Shown: positions 1-8,714, numbered from the stretch's first letter. The stretch is DNA of 64,000 nucleotides from Candidatus Flexifilum breve (GCA_016717205.1 JADKGC010000007.1:310001-374000); one strand, 5' to 3'. The notes: a model not told the origin generated them from the sequence alone. Numbers and translations: made by a program.

Positions 1-246
1 GTCAAGATCGAAATTCGTCTCTGCGGCTTCGGCTAGTTCGCTGACGACGTGCCGCCGATAATCGGGCGACAGGCTGTCCCACAGTGCACTGAGCGCGGAC
101 AATTCTTCCGCTTGCAGCCCCGATAACCCGTAAAAGACGGTTGCGGCAACATGGTTGTTTTCTTCCCCATCGCGCAGATCATTGAGTGTCGTTTCAATGT
201 CCGGACGTTGGGTTTGGCTCTGATCATCGAGATCGTAGTTAGTCAA
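1..246 (-). CDS. HEAT-repeat-type protein, N-terminal part (runs off the left edge)
   Basis: An open frame of 82 codons begins with TTG at 246 and runs off the left edge without a stop. A GAGG ribosome binding site lies 7 nt upstream, inside the end of the site-2 protease gene, whose stop codon is 4 nt away, so the two are probably cotranscribed. The visible part is acidic and helical, with segments such as HVAATVFYGLSG and LSALWDSLSPDYRRHVVSEL that read like alternating helices of HEAT/armadillo-type repeats. HEAT proteins usually act as protein-binding scaffolds; no catalytic motif is visible. The family call is a pattern judgement, and the remaining protein lies outside the window. Confidence 0.6.
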   Translation of the reverse strand, partial: MTNYDLDDQSQTQRPDIETTLNDLRDGEENNHVAATVFYGLSGLQAEELSALSALWDSLSPDYRRHVVSELAEAAETNFDLD

Positions 247-250
247 TTCC

Positions 251-1692
251 CTACCTCAGCAAATCTGTGAGCGGGTTGGCGATATCATTGAGCAGCACAA
301 CTACCATCAGCGATAGCAGGAGCGCCAGCCCAACCAAGTGGACAATACCTTCACGTTCGGGCGCGATTGGCCGACCGCGCACCAGTTCAATCAGGACGAA
401 CAGAATGCGACCACCGTCCAGCGCCGGGATCGGCAGCAGGTTCGTCAAACCCAGTGCTAAACTGATCAGCGCCATGAATTCGAGGATGATGCCCGGCTGA
501 TTCTGCTCGATGCTCTCTTGCAGAAAGACCGCGCCTGCCTGACTGATACCCAGCGGGCTCGTCAGACGCAGCGAATTAGGATCGGCTGTCTGGTTGATGA
601 TGCGCCCGGGAATGCTCGCGATCTCGTTGACCACGCCGCCAATACGGCTAAACGAGTAACTGATAGCCCCGCCGAGCGTCTGCGAGACGAGTTCGCGCTT
701 TTCCCCTTGCAGATACACCCATCCCAGGTTCTGTTCTAGCCCGGCTTCCCCGATGTTGATGCCCATCGCCCCCTCACCCTGCGGTGGATTGGCGCGCGGC
801 GTCAGCGTAATGTCGAGTTCTTCGGCATAATTACGCAACACGCTCAGCGTGACTGCTTGATCGAGATGCTCGCGGGTGAGCGTCTGAAGCGATGTGATCC
901 CAGTCAGTTCTTCACCATTGAAGCGCAGCACAATGTCGCCGTCCTGCAGACCGGCATTAGCGGCCGGAGAGTTCTCCGCTACAGCGAGAACCAGCGGGTA
1001 CGTGTTGTTGACCGCGGGAGCCCCCGTGAATTCCGGCGTAAAGGTCAGCGAGATTGCTTCTTGACTCTCACCGCGCACGACGCCCAGAGTGACTTCTTGC
1101 CCGTTGAGCGCATACAAGCGCTCGATCAGCTCATCATCACTCGCGAAACGTTCACCATTGATCGACTCGATGATGTCGCCCTGCTGCAAACCAGATGCAG
1201 CCAACGGTGAGTTGGCTGTGAGCGATTCGACGCTCACCAAACCGCCTGTCACTTCTGGAACACCCATCAGGGCGATGATGACGAACATGATGAACGCGAG
1301 AATGAAGTTCGCAATGGCACCTGCCGAGAAAAACCAGATCCGCGGCAGTGGCTTCGCTTCATTCACCGACATCGTCTTCTCAAAGCCGCGCTGTTCGGCT
1401 TCCATGCGGTCCTGCTCAGTCGCATCGGAACCTTTCTGCGCGACGATATCTTCGCCGAGCGGGCGCACAAAGCCCCCAATGGCAGCCAGTTCAGGGTATA
1501 GTCGGTTCCACCCAGTGTGAACAGCTTTAACATGCGCGGCGGCATACCGATACCAAATTCCAGAATCGTGATCCCGACCGATTTTGCAGCTAGAAAGTGT
1601 CCCAACTCGTGGATCAACACTGCCGGGATCAACACGAGTACGAACGCTACTATCGCCGAGAGCGCGTCGTTTCCAACCAGAAAATCCAACAT
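251..1692 (-). CDS. rseP: RIP site-2 metalloprotease (RseP/RasP family), frameshifted
   Basis: Intramembrane zinc protease that cleaves membrane-anchored regulators such as anti-sigma factors. The protein is read from two frames. The first (start ATG 1692) carries HELGH at residues 28-32 inside the first membrane segment and ends its good match at LNWLPLG; the second resumes at GGFVRPLGED and holds a membrane segment, two PDZ domains (around SPLAASGLQQGD and SPAANAGLQDGD), the second catalytic motif LLPIPALDGGR and a last membrane segment. The join is at the C run 1473-1477 (five G on the coding strand where six would keep frame), so one base appears deleted. Total about 480 residues, normal for the family. 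A promoter with TTGATT and TATAAT lies upstream. The family call is firm; whether the frameshift is real is not known. Confidence 0.9.
1473..1477 (-). other. Frameshift site in rseP
   Basis: The coding strand reads TTGGGGGCTTTG; one more G would give Leu-Gly-Gly-Phe-Val and join two frames that each match the RIP protease family. A single-base homopolymer deletion is the simplest explanation. Confidence 0.8.
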
Positions 1693-1729
1693 CCAAGGTG
1701 GCCTTTATATGGTCTCTAACCTGACCAAC

Positions 1730-1759
1730 ATTATACGGCTGAATACGCTTCGTAATCAA
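1730..1759 (-). promoter_or_regulatory. Putative sigma-70-type promoter of rseP
   Basis: On the minus strand TTGATT (1759-1754) and a perfect TATAAT (1735-1730) are separated by 18 nt and sit about 40 nt upstream of the rseP ATG at 1692, between rseP and the end of the decarboxylase gene. Confidence 0.6.
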
Positions 1760-1775
1760 GCAGTCCAGCCAATGC

Positions 1776-2759
1776 TTATGGAATACTTACGGTAGTGACT
1801 TGGGCACCTGCGCCGGGTGACGCGACCAATACGTCCAGAACATCAGATGAAGCTCGCAGTCGATCGCTTACCCTCTGCGCATCCTCTCTAACACAAATAC
1901 AATGCACATTCGGACCCGCATCGAGGGTGTAGCACACGCGCAGACCCTCGGCGCGCCATTCACGTACGGCCTCCATGATTGCCAATGTCGGCGGCAGCCA
2001 ATAAAACAGCGGCGGACGGCTGGTCATCATCACGGCGTGCATCAGGTTACTGTCATGCTCCACGACTTGGGCGAAAGTGGCGAAATCCCGGTCGATGATG
2101 GCTTGCCGGCAGATCGCAAACCGCTCCCCTGCCCCAGCGACCCGCGCGCCCTGCAAATCGCTCGTATTCGCCGACTTATGCCCTGCGCTCGACCCCACAT
2201 CCTTGTGTTTCTTACTAACCACCGCAATCACATCGACGATATCCCAGTATTCCGGCGCACTCATGCTTTGAGCAAAGGAACCTTCGTGCGTATCCGCGGC
2301 GTACCATTCGACAAATCCCGTTGGCACCGAGCGCGATGCCGACCCTGAACCAAGCCGCGCAATCGTCGTCAGTTCCCGCTCGCTGAGCTGAGCGCCAGCG
2401 GCGGCAGCACCCGCCACCGACAGCGCCGCGAATGCTGCTGCCGATGACGCAATCCCCGCACCTGTGGGGAAGTTATTCGCTGACTCCACTCGTGCCCGTG
2501 TCGCAAAGCCTAACCGCGCCCGCAGCACATCCAAATGTGTTGACACGCGCTCCAGCCCACCGCCGATCTCTTCCTTGCCATTTAAAGCGAATGAGTCGGT
2601 GTTCAGCGCCCCGTCCCACGTGACAGTCGTTTCGGCATACAACCCACCGAGATTCATACTGATCGATGGATTAACTGGCAAACGCAGTTGATCATTCTGA
2701 TTGCCCCAGTACTTGATGAATGCGATATTGGCGTTGGCGCGCGCCGTAGCTGTGCCCAT
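1776..2759 (-). CDS. Mevalonate phosphate decarboxylase (phosphomevalonate or diphosphomevalonate decarboxylase)
   Basis: GHMP-superfamily enzyme of 327 residues. ATP-dependent decarboxylation of a phosphorylated mevalonate gives isopentenyl phosphate or isopentenyl diphosphate. Seen: ANIAFIKYWG (Lys16), the GHMP ATP loop around NNFPTGAGIASSAA (95-108), SGSASRS (138-144) and the catalytic Asp280 in YTLDAGPNVH. The usual MDD motif WGKRD is WGNQND here, and the SSTxGM-type segment reads SSAGHKSA. Known: in Roseiflexus the homologue acts on mevalonate 5-phosphate and works with isopentenyl phosphate kinase. Such a kinase is encoded 2 kb away (4693-5508), so the phosphomevalonate activity is inferred as more likely. 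The start ATG has GGAG upstream. The gene is divergent from the rest of the cluster across a shared promoter region. Confidence 0.88.
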   Translation of the reverse strand: MGTATARANANIAFIKYWGNQNDQLRLPVNPSISMNLGGLYAETTVTWDGALNTDSFALNGKEEIGGGLERVSTHLDVLRARLGFATRARVESANNFPTGAGIASSAAAFAALSVAGAAAAGAQLSERELTTIARLGSGSASRSVPTGFVEWYAADTHEGSFAQSMSAPEYWDIVDVIAVVSKKHKDVGSSAGHKSANTSDLQGARVAGAGERFAICRQAIIDRDFATFAQVVEHDSNLMHAVMMTSRPPLFYWLPPTLAIMEAVREWRAEGLRVCYTLDAGPNVHCICVREDAQRVSDRLRASSDVLDVLVASPGAGAQVTTVSIP

Positions 2760-2788
2760 GCTGGTTCTCCTTCGTCAAATAGGCGTCT

Positions 2789-2818
2789 ATTATACGGAAC
2801 GGGGACATCTGATATAAT
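2789..2818. promoter_or_regulatory. Divergent -10 boxes between the decarboxylase and prenyltransferase genes
   Basis: Two perfect TATAAT hexamers face opposite ways: 2794-2789 on the minus strand (for the decarboxylase, start 2759) and 2813-2818 on the plus strand (for the 2855 gene). Neither has a convincing -35 box at the normal distance. The 18 nt between them means the two promoters overlap and could compete or be co-regulated. Confidence 0.55.
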
Positions 2819-2854
2819 CCCAGCTTGTGATTTTGCGCTTCCAAGGGGGACTCT

Positions 2855-3748
2855 TTGCAAGCACTCATCGGCTTAATTCGAACCATGCGCCCGAAGCAGT
2901 GGACGAAGAATGTCGTCGTCTACGCCGGGATCGTGTTCGATGGGCAGCTCTTCAATGTTGATGCCTTCCTGCGCATCACCTTGGGGTTCGTCCTCCTATG
3001 CCTAATCTCCAGCTCGATCTATCTTATTAACGATTTGGTCGACATTGAGGCGGATCGCCAGCATCCAAAAAAGCGCTTCCGCGCTATTCCTTCGGGCCAG
3101 CTGCCGGTACCCATTGCCATCGGTTCGGCCATCATCCTCGTCATTACTACGCTGGGCATCGGCTTCGCGCTGAGCCCCTATTTCGCCGCGGTTCTGCTGA
3201 CGTACCTGATTATTCATCTGTTGTACAGCTTTTATCTCAAGCACATCGTCTTGTTGGATATCTTCGCCGTGGCTTCCGGGTTCATCCTGCGCGTTTTGGC
3301 AGGGGTAACGCTTGTCCAGGTCATGGCGTTCTCGCCGTGGTTATACGCCTCGATCGGCCTACTCGCCCTGTTCCTCGTCATTGGCAAGCGCCGGCAGGAA
3401 TTGGTCATGCTGGCCGATAAAGCGGGCAGCGTTCGGGCTACGCTCGACAGCTACAACCTGCCTCTGCTCGACGATATGCTGCGCATGGTGACGACGGCCA
3501 CACTCGTGACCTATATTCTCTACACGATTGAAGCACCTTCGATTTTGCTCGCCGGGACGAACCTCGCTCTGTTGACCGTCCCGTTTGTGCTCTATGCGCT
3601 GTTCCGCTATCTCTACCTGATTCACGTCAAGGGTGAAGGCAGCGCACCCGATGAAGTCCTGTTGAAAGACCGCCCACTGCTGATTGCCATTCTGCTATGG
3701 GGGTTGACATTTGTCGCCATCCTGTACCTACCAGCGATACGAGCATGA
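2855..3748 (+). CDS. UbiA-family prenyltransferase, decaprenyl-phosphate phosphoribosyltransferase-like
   Basis: A polytopic membrane protein of 297 residues. The first UbiA motif is seen as NDLVDIEADRQHPKKR (N59, D60, D63, D67), and YSFYLKHIVLLDIFAVASGF is typical of the second conserved region. The HPxKRFR variant and the RPKQWTKN start are those of the DPPR-synthase branch, which transfers phosphoribose from PRPP to polyprenyl phosphate. Other UbiA members transfer prenyl groups to aromatic acceptors, so the exact acceptor is uncertain. The start is TTG with AAGGGGGA 4 nt upstream. It heads a tight unit with mevalonate kinase (ATGA overlap at 3745-3748) and isopentenyl phosphate kinase, so its lipid substrate is probably made by its own operon. 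Confidence 0.85.
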   Translation: MQALIGLIRTMRPKQWTKNVVVYAGIVFDGQLFNVDAFLRITLGFVLLCLISSSIYLINDLVDIEADRQHPKKRFRAIPSGQLPVPIAIGSAIILVITTLGIGFALSPYFAAVLLTYLIIHLLYSFYLKHIVLLDIFAVASGFILRVLAGVTLVQVMAFSPWLYASIGLLALFLVIGKRRQELVMLADKAGSVRATLDSYNLPLLDDMLRMVTTATLVTYILYTIEAPSILLAGTNLALLTVPFVLYALFRYLYLIHVKGEGSAPDEVLLKDRPLLIAILLWGLTFVAILYLPAIRA

Positions 3749-4680
3749 TTGAAGCTAGTGCCTCTGCGAAAGTGATTCTATTCGGCGAACATGCCGCTGT
3801 GTATGGTCAACCCGCGATTGCAGCGCCGGTCTCCAGCTTACGTGCCTACGCAACGGTCGAAACCAATCCGGTAGGCGTTCATGGTTTGCACATTGACGCA
3901 CCGGACTTGAATCAGCGTCTACCCGTCGATATTCGCGCCGAATCCGTCGATAATGCGCTGACGCTCACCGCGCAGCTGGTGCTTACAACGCTGGCCGTCG
4001 AGCCACCTGATGTGACAATCTGTTTACGCTCACGCATCCCCATTGCCAGCGGGTTAGGCAGTGGTTCAGCTGTATCGACCGCGCTGGCGCGCGCTTTGTG
4101 TCTCGTCCTTGACCGCCCCCTGTCGGAATCCGATCTCAATCGTTTGGTCTATGAAGTCGAGAAAATTCATCACGGCACGCCGAGCGGTATCGACAACACG
4201 GTGATTGTCTACGAACGTCCTGTCTACTTTGTGCGCGATAAGACCCTTGAGACACTGACCATCGGTGCGCCGCTCACGCTTTTGATTGGTGATACGGGCG
4301 TGGGCGCATCGACCAAAATTGCGGTGGGCGACGTCCGTAAGCTGGTTGATGCCGACCGTGAACCAACGGAGCAAACGATCCGTGAGATTGGCGCAATTAG
4401 CGAGCAAGCCCGATCCGCTATCGAATGGGGTGATGCCGCAGCTATTGGCCGCTTAATGAACGCGAATCACGAACTCTTGAAGTTGCTGACGGTCTCTTCG
4501 CCTGAACTTGATCGACTGGTCGATGCGGCCCAAAACGCGGGTGCGCTCGGAGCCAAGCTGTCGGGCGGCGGACGCGGTGGCAACATGATCGCTCTCGTCA
4601 CGCCAGAGCATGCTCATCATGTTGAACAGACTCTATTGACGGCAGGCGCGGCGCGAGTTTTTCAAACCACCATCGCTTAG
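3745..4680 (+). CDS. mvk: Mevalonate kinase
   Basis: Phosphorylates mevalonate to mevalonate 5-phosphate with ATP, the first phosphorylation of the mevalonate route. The 311-residue protein has the GHMP fold signatures in order: SAKVILFGEHAAVYGQPAIA (N-terminal substrate motif, Lys9), GLGSGSAVSTA (103-113, ATP loop), IHHGTPSGIDN with catalytic Asp150, and the C-terminal KLSGGGRGGNMIAL glycine motif. ATG 3745 is chosen over upstream in-frame codons because it overlaps the stop of the preceding gene as ATGA and starts right before the conserved N-terminus. The isopentenyl phosphate kinase gene follows after 12 nt with a GGAG ribosome binding site. Phosphomevalonate kinase is not seen in the window. 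Confidence 0.93.
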   Translation: MIEASASAKVILFGEHAAVYGQPAIAAPVSSLRAYATVETNPVGVHGLHIDAPDLNQRLPVDIRAESVDNALTLTAQLVLTTLAVEPPDVTICLRSRIPIASGLGSGSAVSTALARALCLVLDRPLSESDLNRLVYEVEKIHHGTPSGIDNTVIVYERPVYFVRDKTLETLTIGAPLTLLIGDTGVGASTKIAVGDVRKLVDADREPTEQTIREIGAISEQARSAIEWGDAAAIGRLMNANHELLKLLTVSSPELDRLVDAAQNAGALGAKLSGGGRGGNMIALVTPEHAHHVEQTLLTAGAARVFQTTIA

Positions 4681-4692
4681 GAGAAGCTGTAA

Positions 4693-5508
4693 ATGCTCAC
4701 GTTCCTGAAATTGGGCGGCTCACTCATTACCGACAAGCGAGTTGAAAACAGCTACCGTGAAGCGGTCGCGGCACGGGTCGCCGCCGAAGTGCAGTCGGCG
4801 CTGGCACAAAGCCCGGATCTGCGCCTACTGATTGGTCACGGCAGCGGCTCATTCGGGCATATGGTCGCCAAGCGCTACCAAACGATGCAGGGCGTCCATA
4901 CACCGGAAGAATGGCGCGGTTTTGCGCATGTTGCGACCGTCGCCGCCGAACTGAATTATCTGATGGCCAGAACCCTGCATGCGGCGGGCGTTCCCGTCTG
5001 GAGGTTCCAACCGTCGGCCTCGGCGCGGAGTCGTGATGGCGTTTTAGTCGACATGGCTTCTGATCCAATTGCCCACGCCCTGAATCACGGGCTGGTTCCT
5101 CTCGTTTATGGGGACGTGGCGCTCGACGATACGCGCGGCGGCACAATTGTGTCAACGGAAACTGTGTTTTTCTATCTGGCGCGCCAGCTTCCCGTCCAGC
5201 GTATTTTCCTGCTCGGGGAAGTCGACGGTGTCTACGATGAGGCGGGCACGGTGATTTCGCGCATCACGCCCGCTACACTGCCCGAAGTCGAACGGGCGAT
5301 TGGGGGGTCTTCCGGTACCGATGTGACCGGAGGGATGGAGACTAAAGTCCGCGATATGGTCGCGCTGACGCAAGCGGTTCCCAATCTCTCAATCCGTATT
5401 TTCAACGGAAACACATCCGGGTTGATCGAGGCCGCGTTAGTTGGTAAGGAACAACCGGGAACGCTTATCTGCGCGGATGACGTGCCACTTGATCCGCGGC
5501 GCGATTGA
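4693..5508 (+). CDS. Isopentenyl phosphate kinase
   Basis: Amino-acid-kinase-fold enzyme (271 residues) that converts isopentenyl phosphate to isopentenyl diphosphate. Seen: KLGGSLITDK (6-15, nucleotide motif), LIGHGSGSFGHMVAKRY with the family's conserved histidine, the GDVALDDTRGGTIVSTE segment, and DGVYD plus TDVTGGMETKVRDM near the C-terminus. Known: it completes the alternative mevalonate pathway with a phosphomevalonate decarboxylase, in archaea and in some Chloroflexi. It is the last gene of the prenyltransferase-kinase unit. Its last 44 bases overlap the end of the convergent ABC permease gene (stop at 5465), an unusual tail-to-tail overlap. Confidence 0.92.
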   Translation: MLTFLKLGGSLITDKRVENSYREAVAARVAAEVQSALAQSPDLRLLIGHGSGSFGHMVAKRYQTMQGVHTPEEWRGFAHVATVAAELNYLMARTLHAAGVPVWRFQPSASARSRDGVLVDMASDPIAHALNHGLVPLVYGDVALDDTRGGTIVSTETVFFYLARQLPVQRIFLLGEVDGVYDEAGTVISRITPATLPEVERAIGGSSGTDVTGGMETKVRDMVALTQAVPNLSIRIFNGNTSGLIEAALVGKEQPGTLICADDVPLDPRRD

Positions 5509-6232
5509 CAATCATCACGCTGGTGGTGATGGCTATTCCCGCCGATAAGGCGATCCATGGGGCGGTCCGGAAGCCTTGCCGCCCTTCCGCTAGTAGAACA
5601 CCCCAATCAGGCACACCCGGTTCTCCTCCGAGACCGAGAAAGCTCAGTGCAGCGCTGTTGAGCAAGCTGTAACTGAACACCACGCCGGCATAGGCGAGCA
5701 GTGTCGGCGCGATATTCGGCAGCACATGCACCAACAGTAAGCGCCTGGTCGACGCACCCAACGCCCGGGCGCTGTCGAGATAGCCCTCCCCCCGAATCGC
5801 AACGACCGCGCCGCGCACGACTCGGATGGTTGGTGCGATTTGCGCCAACCCGACGGCCAGCGCGAGCGGCAGCGCTCCCTGCCCAACTAACGTCAGGATG
5901 ATCAAGGCCAGAATTAGGTTTGGAAACGCGAGAATAGCATTCAGACCCAGATCGGTGATTTCACCCCAATAGCGGGGTGCAGCACTGAGTAGCAAACCAC
6001 CGAGCACACCGGGCAGTAGCGCGATGCTGCTGGCCAGCGCAGCAACCCCAAACGTCCGCCCACCGCCAGTCACGACGCGGCTCCAAACATCACGACCTAA
6101 CCCATCGGTACCCAGCCAGTGTTCGCCGCTGGGCGCCTGACGCTGCGTCTCGGTATCAGTTGCCAGCGGGTCATGCGTCGCCGCCAGTGGCGCTACCAAG
6201 ACGATGATTATGAGAGCGAGGAAGAGGCGCAT
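5465..6232 (-). CDS. Peptide/nickel-type ABC transporter permease (DppC-like)
   Basis: Inner-membrane permease of a dipeptide/oligopeptide-type importer, 255 residues. It has a short N-terminal membrane segment, the extracytoplasmic GEHWLGTDGLGRDVWSRVVTG motif typical of DppC/OppC, and the binding-protein-dependent transport signature (EAA loop) at YLDSARALGASTRRLLLVHVLPN. SAALSFLGLGGEPGVPDWG is the usual conserved C-terminal loop. The ATG shares one base with the stop of the DppB-like gene (TGATG). Together with the next two genes it forms a binding protein-permease-permease operon; no ATPase of the DppD/F type is nearby, so that must be elsewhere. Confidence 0.92.
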   Translation of the reverse strand: MRLFLALIIIVLVAPLAATHDPLATDTETQRQAPSGEHWLGTDGLGRDVWSRVVTGGGRTFGVAALASSIALLPGVLGGLLLSAAPRYWGEITDLGLNAILAFPNLILALIILTLVGQGALPLALAVGLAQIAPTIRVVRGAVVAIRGEGYLDSARALGASTRRLLLVHVLPNIAPTLLAYAGVVFSYSLLNSAALSFLGLGGEPGVPDWGVLLAEGRQGFRTAPWIALSAGIAITTSVMIVNRAADQVARHPRR

Positions 6233-7125
6233 CAGGCCGCGACTCGCGGATCAAGTTGGCGGACAATTACGTCGGCGGCGGTGTTGACGGCTAAATACAC
6301 CAGCGCGATCCACAGGGCGATTCCCTGTACGACGGGATAATCCTGGCGCAGCACGGCATCCAGCAGAACGCGCCCCACGCCGGGGCGTAGGAACAACGTT
6401 TCGGTGATCACGACACCGCTCAGCAGAAACCCTGCCTGCAGTGCCACTACATTGACGGCTGGAAGCAGGCTCACACGCAGCACATGCCGCCCCATGATTG
6501 AGCGCTCGGTAAGTCCTTTCATCCGGGCGGTCAGAATGAAATCGGCGTCAAGTGTTGCGTTCACGTTTGCCGCAATCACCCGACCAATGCTGCCGGCGGT
6601 GTGAAGTCCCAAGACCAGTGACGGCAAAACCAGACTGCCGGTGCCGGAGCCGCCGGAAGTGGGTAGCCAGTCGAGCACAACCGCGAACAGCCAGATCGCG
6701 AGCGTTCCCGTCCAATAGATTGGCGCGCTCAAGGCGAGTGTAAGCACCAGTCGAGCGCTTTCCATGCCCAGACCCGCTGCGATTCCGAGACCAGACCCGA
6801 GAATTATCGCAGTGAGCAGGGCGGACACCGCCAACGCGAGGGTTGGAGCCAACTGCTGCCCGACGATCTCCGTCACTGGACGACTGTCCAGCAGCGACAT
6901 GCCCAGATCGCCGGAGAGCAGCCCGGCCAACCAGTGCCCGTACTGCATGAGCACGGGGCGGTCGAGACCAAGCGCCGCGCGCCGCTCGGCAATCTGCGCC
7001 GCGCTCAGCCCGCCTTCGGAGATTTGGGCACTAATTGCATCCCCGGGGAGTAAGCGGAGCGCAAAAAACACGAGCGTTGCCGCCAACCACAGCACAGCGA
7101 GTCCAGCAAATACCTGCTTAATCAC
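6232..7125 (-). CDS. Peptide/nickel-type ABC transporter permease (DppB-like)
   Basis: First permease subunit of the same importer, 297 residues from GTG 7125, which overlaps the stop of the binding-protein gene as GTGA. An ATG upstream in frame would lie inside that gene and is less likely. Features of the DppB branch: an N-terminal membrane segment, RLLPGDAI, the LGLDRPVLMQYGHWLAGLLSGDLGMSL region and the EAA loop DFILTARMKGLTERSIMGRHVLR, with about six hydrophobic segments. It pairs with the DppC-like subunit to form the membrane channel. Confidence 0.92.
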   Translation of the reverse strand: MIKQVFAGLAVLWLAATLVFFALRLLPGDAISAQISEGGLSAAQIAERRAALGLDRPVLMQYGHWLAGLLSGDLGMSLLDSRPVTEIVGQQLAPTLALAVSALLTAIILGSGLGIAAGLGMESARLVLTLALSAPIYWTGTLAIWLFAVVLDWLPTSGGSGTGSLVLPSLVLGLHTAGSIGRVIAANVNATLDADFILTARMKGLTERSIMGRHVLRVSLLPAVNVVALQAGFLLSGVVITETLFLRPGVGRVLLDAVLRQDYPVVQGIALWIALVYLAVNTAADVIVRQLDPRVAA

Positions 7126-8714
7126 CCGCCGCTCACCGTGACGTTGTTGAGCAAGGGGAACCAACCATACGCGTCAAACGTAAGGTTATGCACGATCGAT
7201 TGCGCCGCATTCAGGTTCACATAGTCACGAATCGGGAGTACCAGCGCCTGATCCATGATAATCCGCTGCGCTTCCGCGTAGAGCGCCGCGCGGTTCGCGG
7301 GATCTGCTTGCGTGAGGGCGTCCGTGAGCACCCGGTCGAGTTCCGCATCAGCAACGCGCGACCAATTGTTGGTTCCGTCACTGCTGAAGTAACGATTGAG
7401 GAACGCGGGGTCTTCCCCAAAGTCATAGAAGGCGACGAGGTTGTACGCGCCCTCGTTCACCTGTTCAATTAAGGCACTGCGCGTCGGCACGGTTTCGAGT
7501 TCCACGCGAATACCCACTTCACGCCACTGATCTTGGATGAGCTGCGCGACGTCCGGTATCAGACCCCACGGCGGTACCAGCATATTCAGCGTGAGATCTG
7601 CGCCGTTCGCATCGAGGTAGCCGTTATTGTCACTATCGACCAACCCCGCCGTGCCGAGGAGAGATCGGGCTTGGCCGGGGTCGTAATCATACGCGCCCGC
7701 CAGACTGGCATTGTAAAACGCGGTGCTGGCCGCAATTGGCGCCCATGCGACCGGGGAAAACCGCTGGAATACGGCGTCGATAATGGCTTCGCGATTGGTC
7801 GCCAAGATCAATGCGCGGCGCACCGATAGATCATTGGTCGGCGCGATGCTCGTATTCAGCAGGAACTGGAGCGGCTGTCCCGGAACGCTGACGGGCAGCA
7901 GTTCAATCTCTTGACTGACCGCCAGCGCGCGTGCGTCAATGGGGAGCAGTTCACCCATGATTTGTGCGTCCCCTCCTTCGAGCGCCAGCGCGCGTGTCGC
8001 GGTATCCGTGAAGAAGCGAAACTCAATTTCGTCAACTGATTCGGCCGTCGGTGCGGTGTAGAAGGCTGGTCCCCACGCATAGTCGGGGTTCCGCCGAATC
8101 ACCAATCGATCACCGGGGACATACTCAACAAAGCGAAATGGCCCGGTTCCGACTTGGTTGAACTGATAGCGTTCGTTCGAATACTGGTTCAGCGCCGTTG
8201 GACTTGCCATGCCGAGGTAGACTTGACTCAGCGAGTCGAGCAGCGGGCTGTAGGGTTGGCTGAGAATCAGGCGAATCGTGTAATCGTCGACAATTTCATA
8301 GCTCGCAAATGTCCCGAGCAGCGCCGCCGCCTTCTGTGACCCGGTCTCCGGGTTGACGATCCGATCCAGATTTGCGGCGACCGCCTGTGCGTTGAACATC
8401 GTGCCATCGTGGAATTTCACGTTCTGTTTGAGTGAAAACGTGTAGCTGAGCCCGTCGGCGGAGACCGTCCAACTGCTCGCCAGACCAGCGACAAATTCGC
8501 CCGTCGTCGGGTCGCGGTAGACGAGCGTGTCATAAACTGACCGCAGCGGAATACCCAGTTCGGATGAGGCGTGAATGTGGGGATCAAAGCCGCTCGGTTG
8601 GAGGGTGAGACCGTAAATGATCCGATTGCCCGATTGCGCTTCATTGACGCTGGCGCAGGCGCTCACCATCAATGCCAGCAGGACGACTAAGATCCGCAAA
8701 GCTTTCTCCAGCAT
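7122..8714 (-). CDS. Extracellular solute-binding lipoprotein, family 5 (peptide/nickel ABC importer)
   Basis: A 530-residue substrate receptor for the two permeases downstream. A signal peptide ends in the lipobox LMVSAC (acylated Cys near residue 20). The family 5 pattern is clear: GLTLQPSGFDPH, LYDTLVYRDPTTGEF-type start, GLASSWTVSADGLSYTFSLKQNVKFHDG, VGTGPFRFVEYVPGD and RNPDYAWGP. Such proteins bind oligopeptides, nickel or related solutes; the ligand cannot be told from sequence. The ATG has AAAGG upstream. It is the first gene of the operon and the next gene overlaps it by 4 nt. Confidence 0.93.
   Translation of the reverse strand: MLEKALRILVVLLALMVSACASVNEAQSGNRIIYGLTLQPSGFDPHIHASSELGIPLRSVYDTLVYRDPTTGEFVAGLASSWTVSADGLSYTFSLKQNVKFHDGTMFNAQAVAANLDRIVNPETGSQKAAALLGTFASYEIVDDYTIRLILSQPYSPLLDSLSQVYLGMASPTALNQYSNERYQFNQVGTGPFRFVEYVPGDRLVIRRNPDYAWGPAFYTAPTAESVDEIEFRFFTDTATRALALEGGDAQIMGELLPIDARALAVSQEIELLPVSVPGQPLQFLLNTSIAPTNDLSVRRALILATNREAIIDAVFQRFSPVAWAPIAASTAFYNASLAGAYDYDPGQARSLLGTAGLVDSDNNGYLDANGADLTLNMLVPPWGLIPDVAQLIQDQWREVGIRVELETVPTRSALIEQVNEGAYNLVAFYDFGEDPAFLNRYFSSDGTNNWSRVADAELDRVLTDALTQADPANRAALYAEAQRIIMDQALVLPIRDYVNLNAAQSIVHNLTFDAYGWFPLLNNVTVSGG

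Noticed and set aside
33..227. A 64-codon minus-strand open frame inside the HEAT-type gene
   Set aside because: The neighbouring frame is open from a good TTG with ribosome binding site at 246 to the window edge and gives a helical protein; this one is a Cys/Arg-rich shadow.
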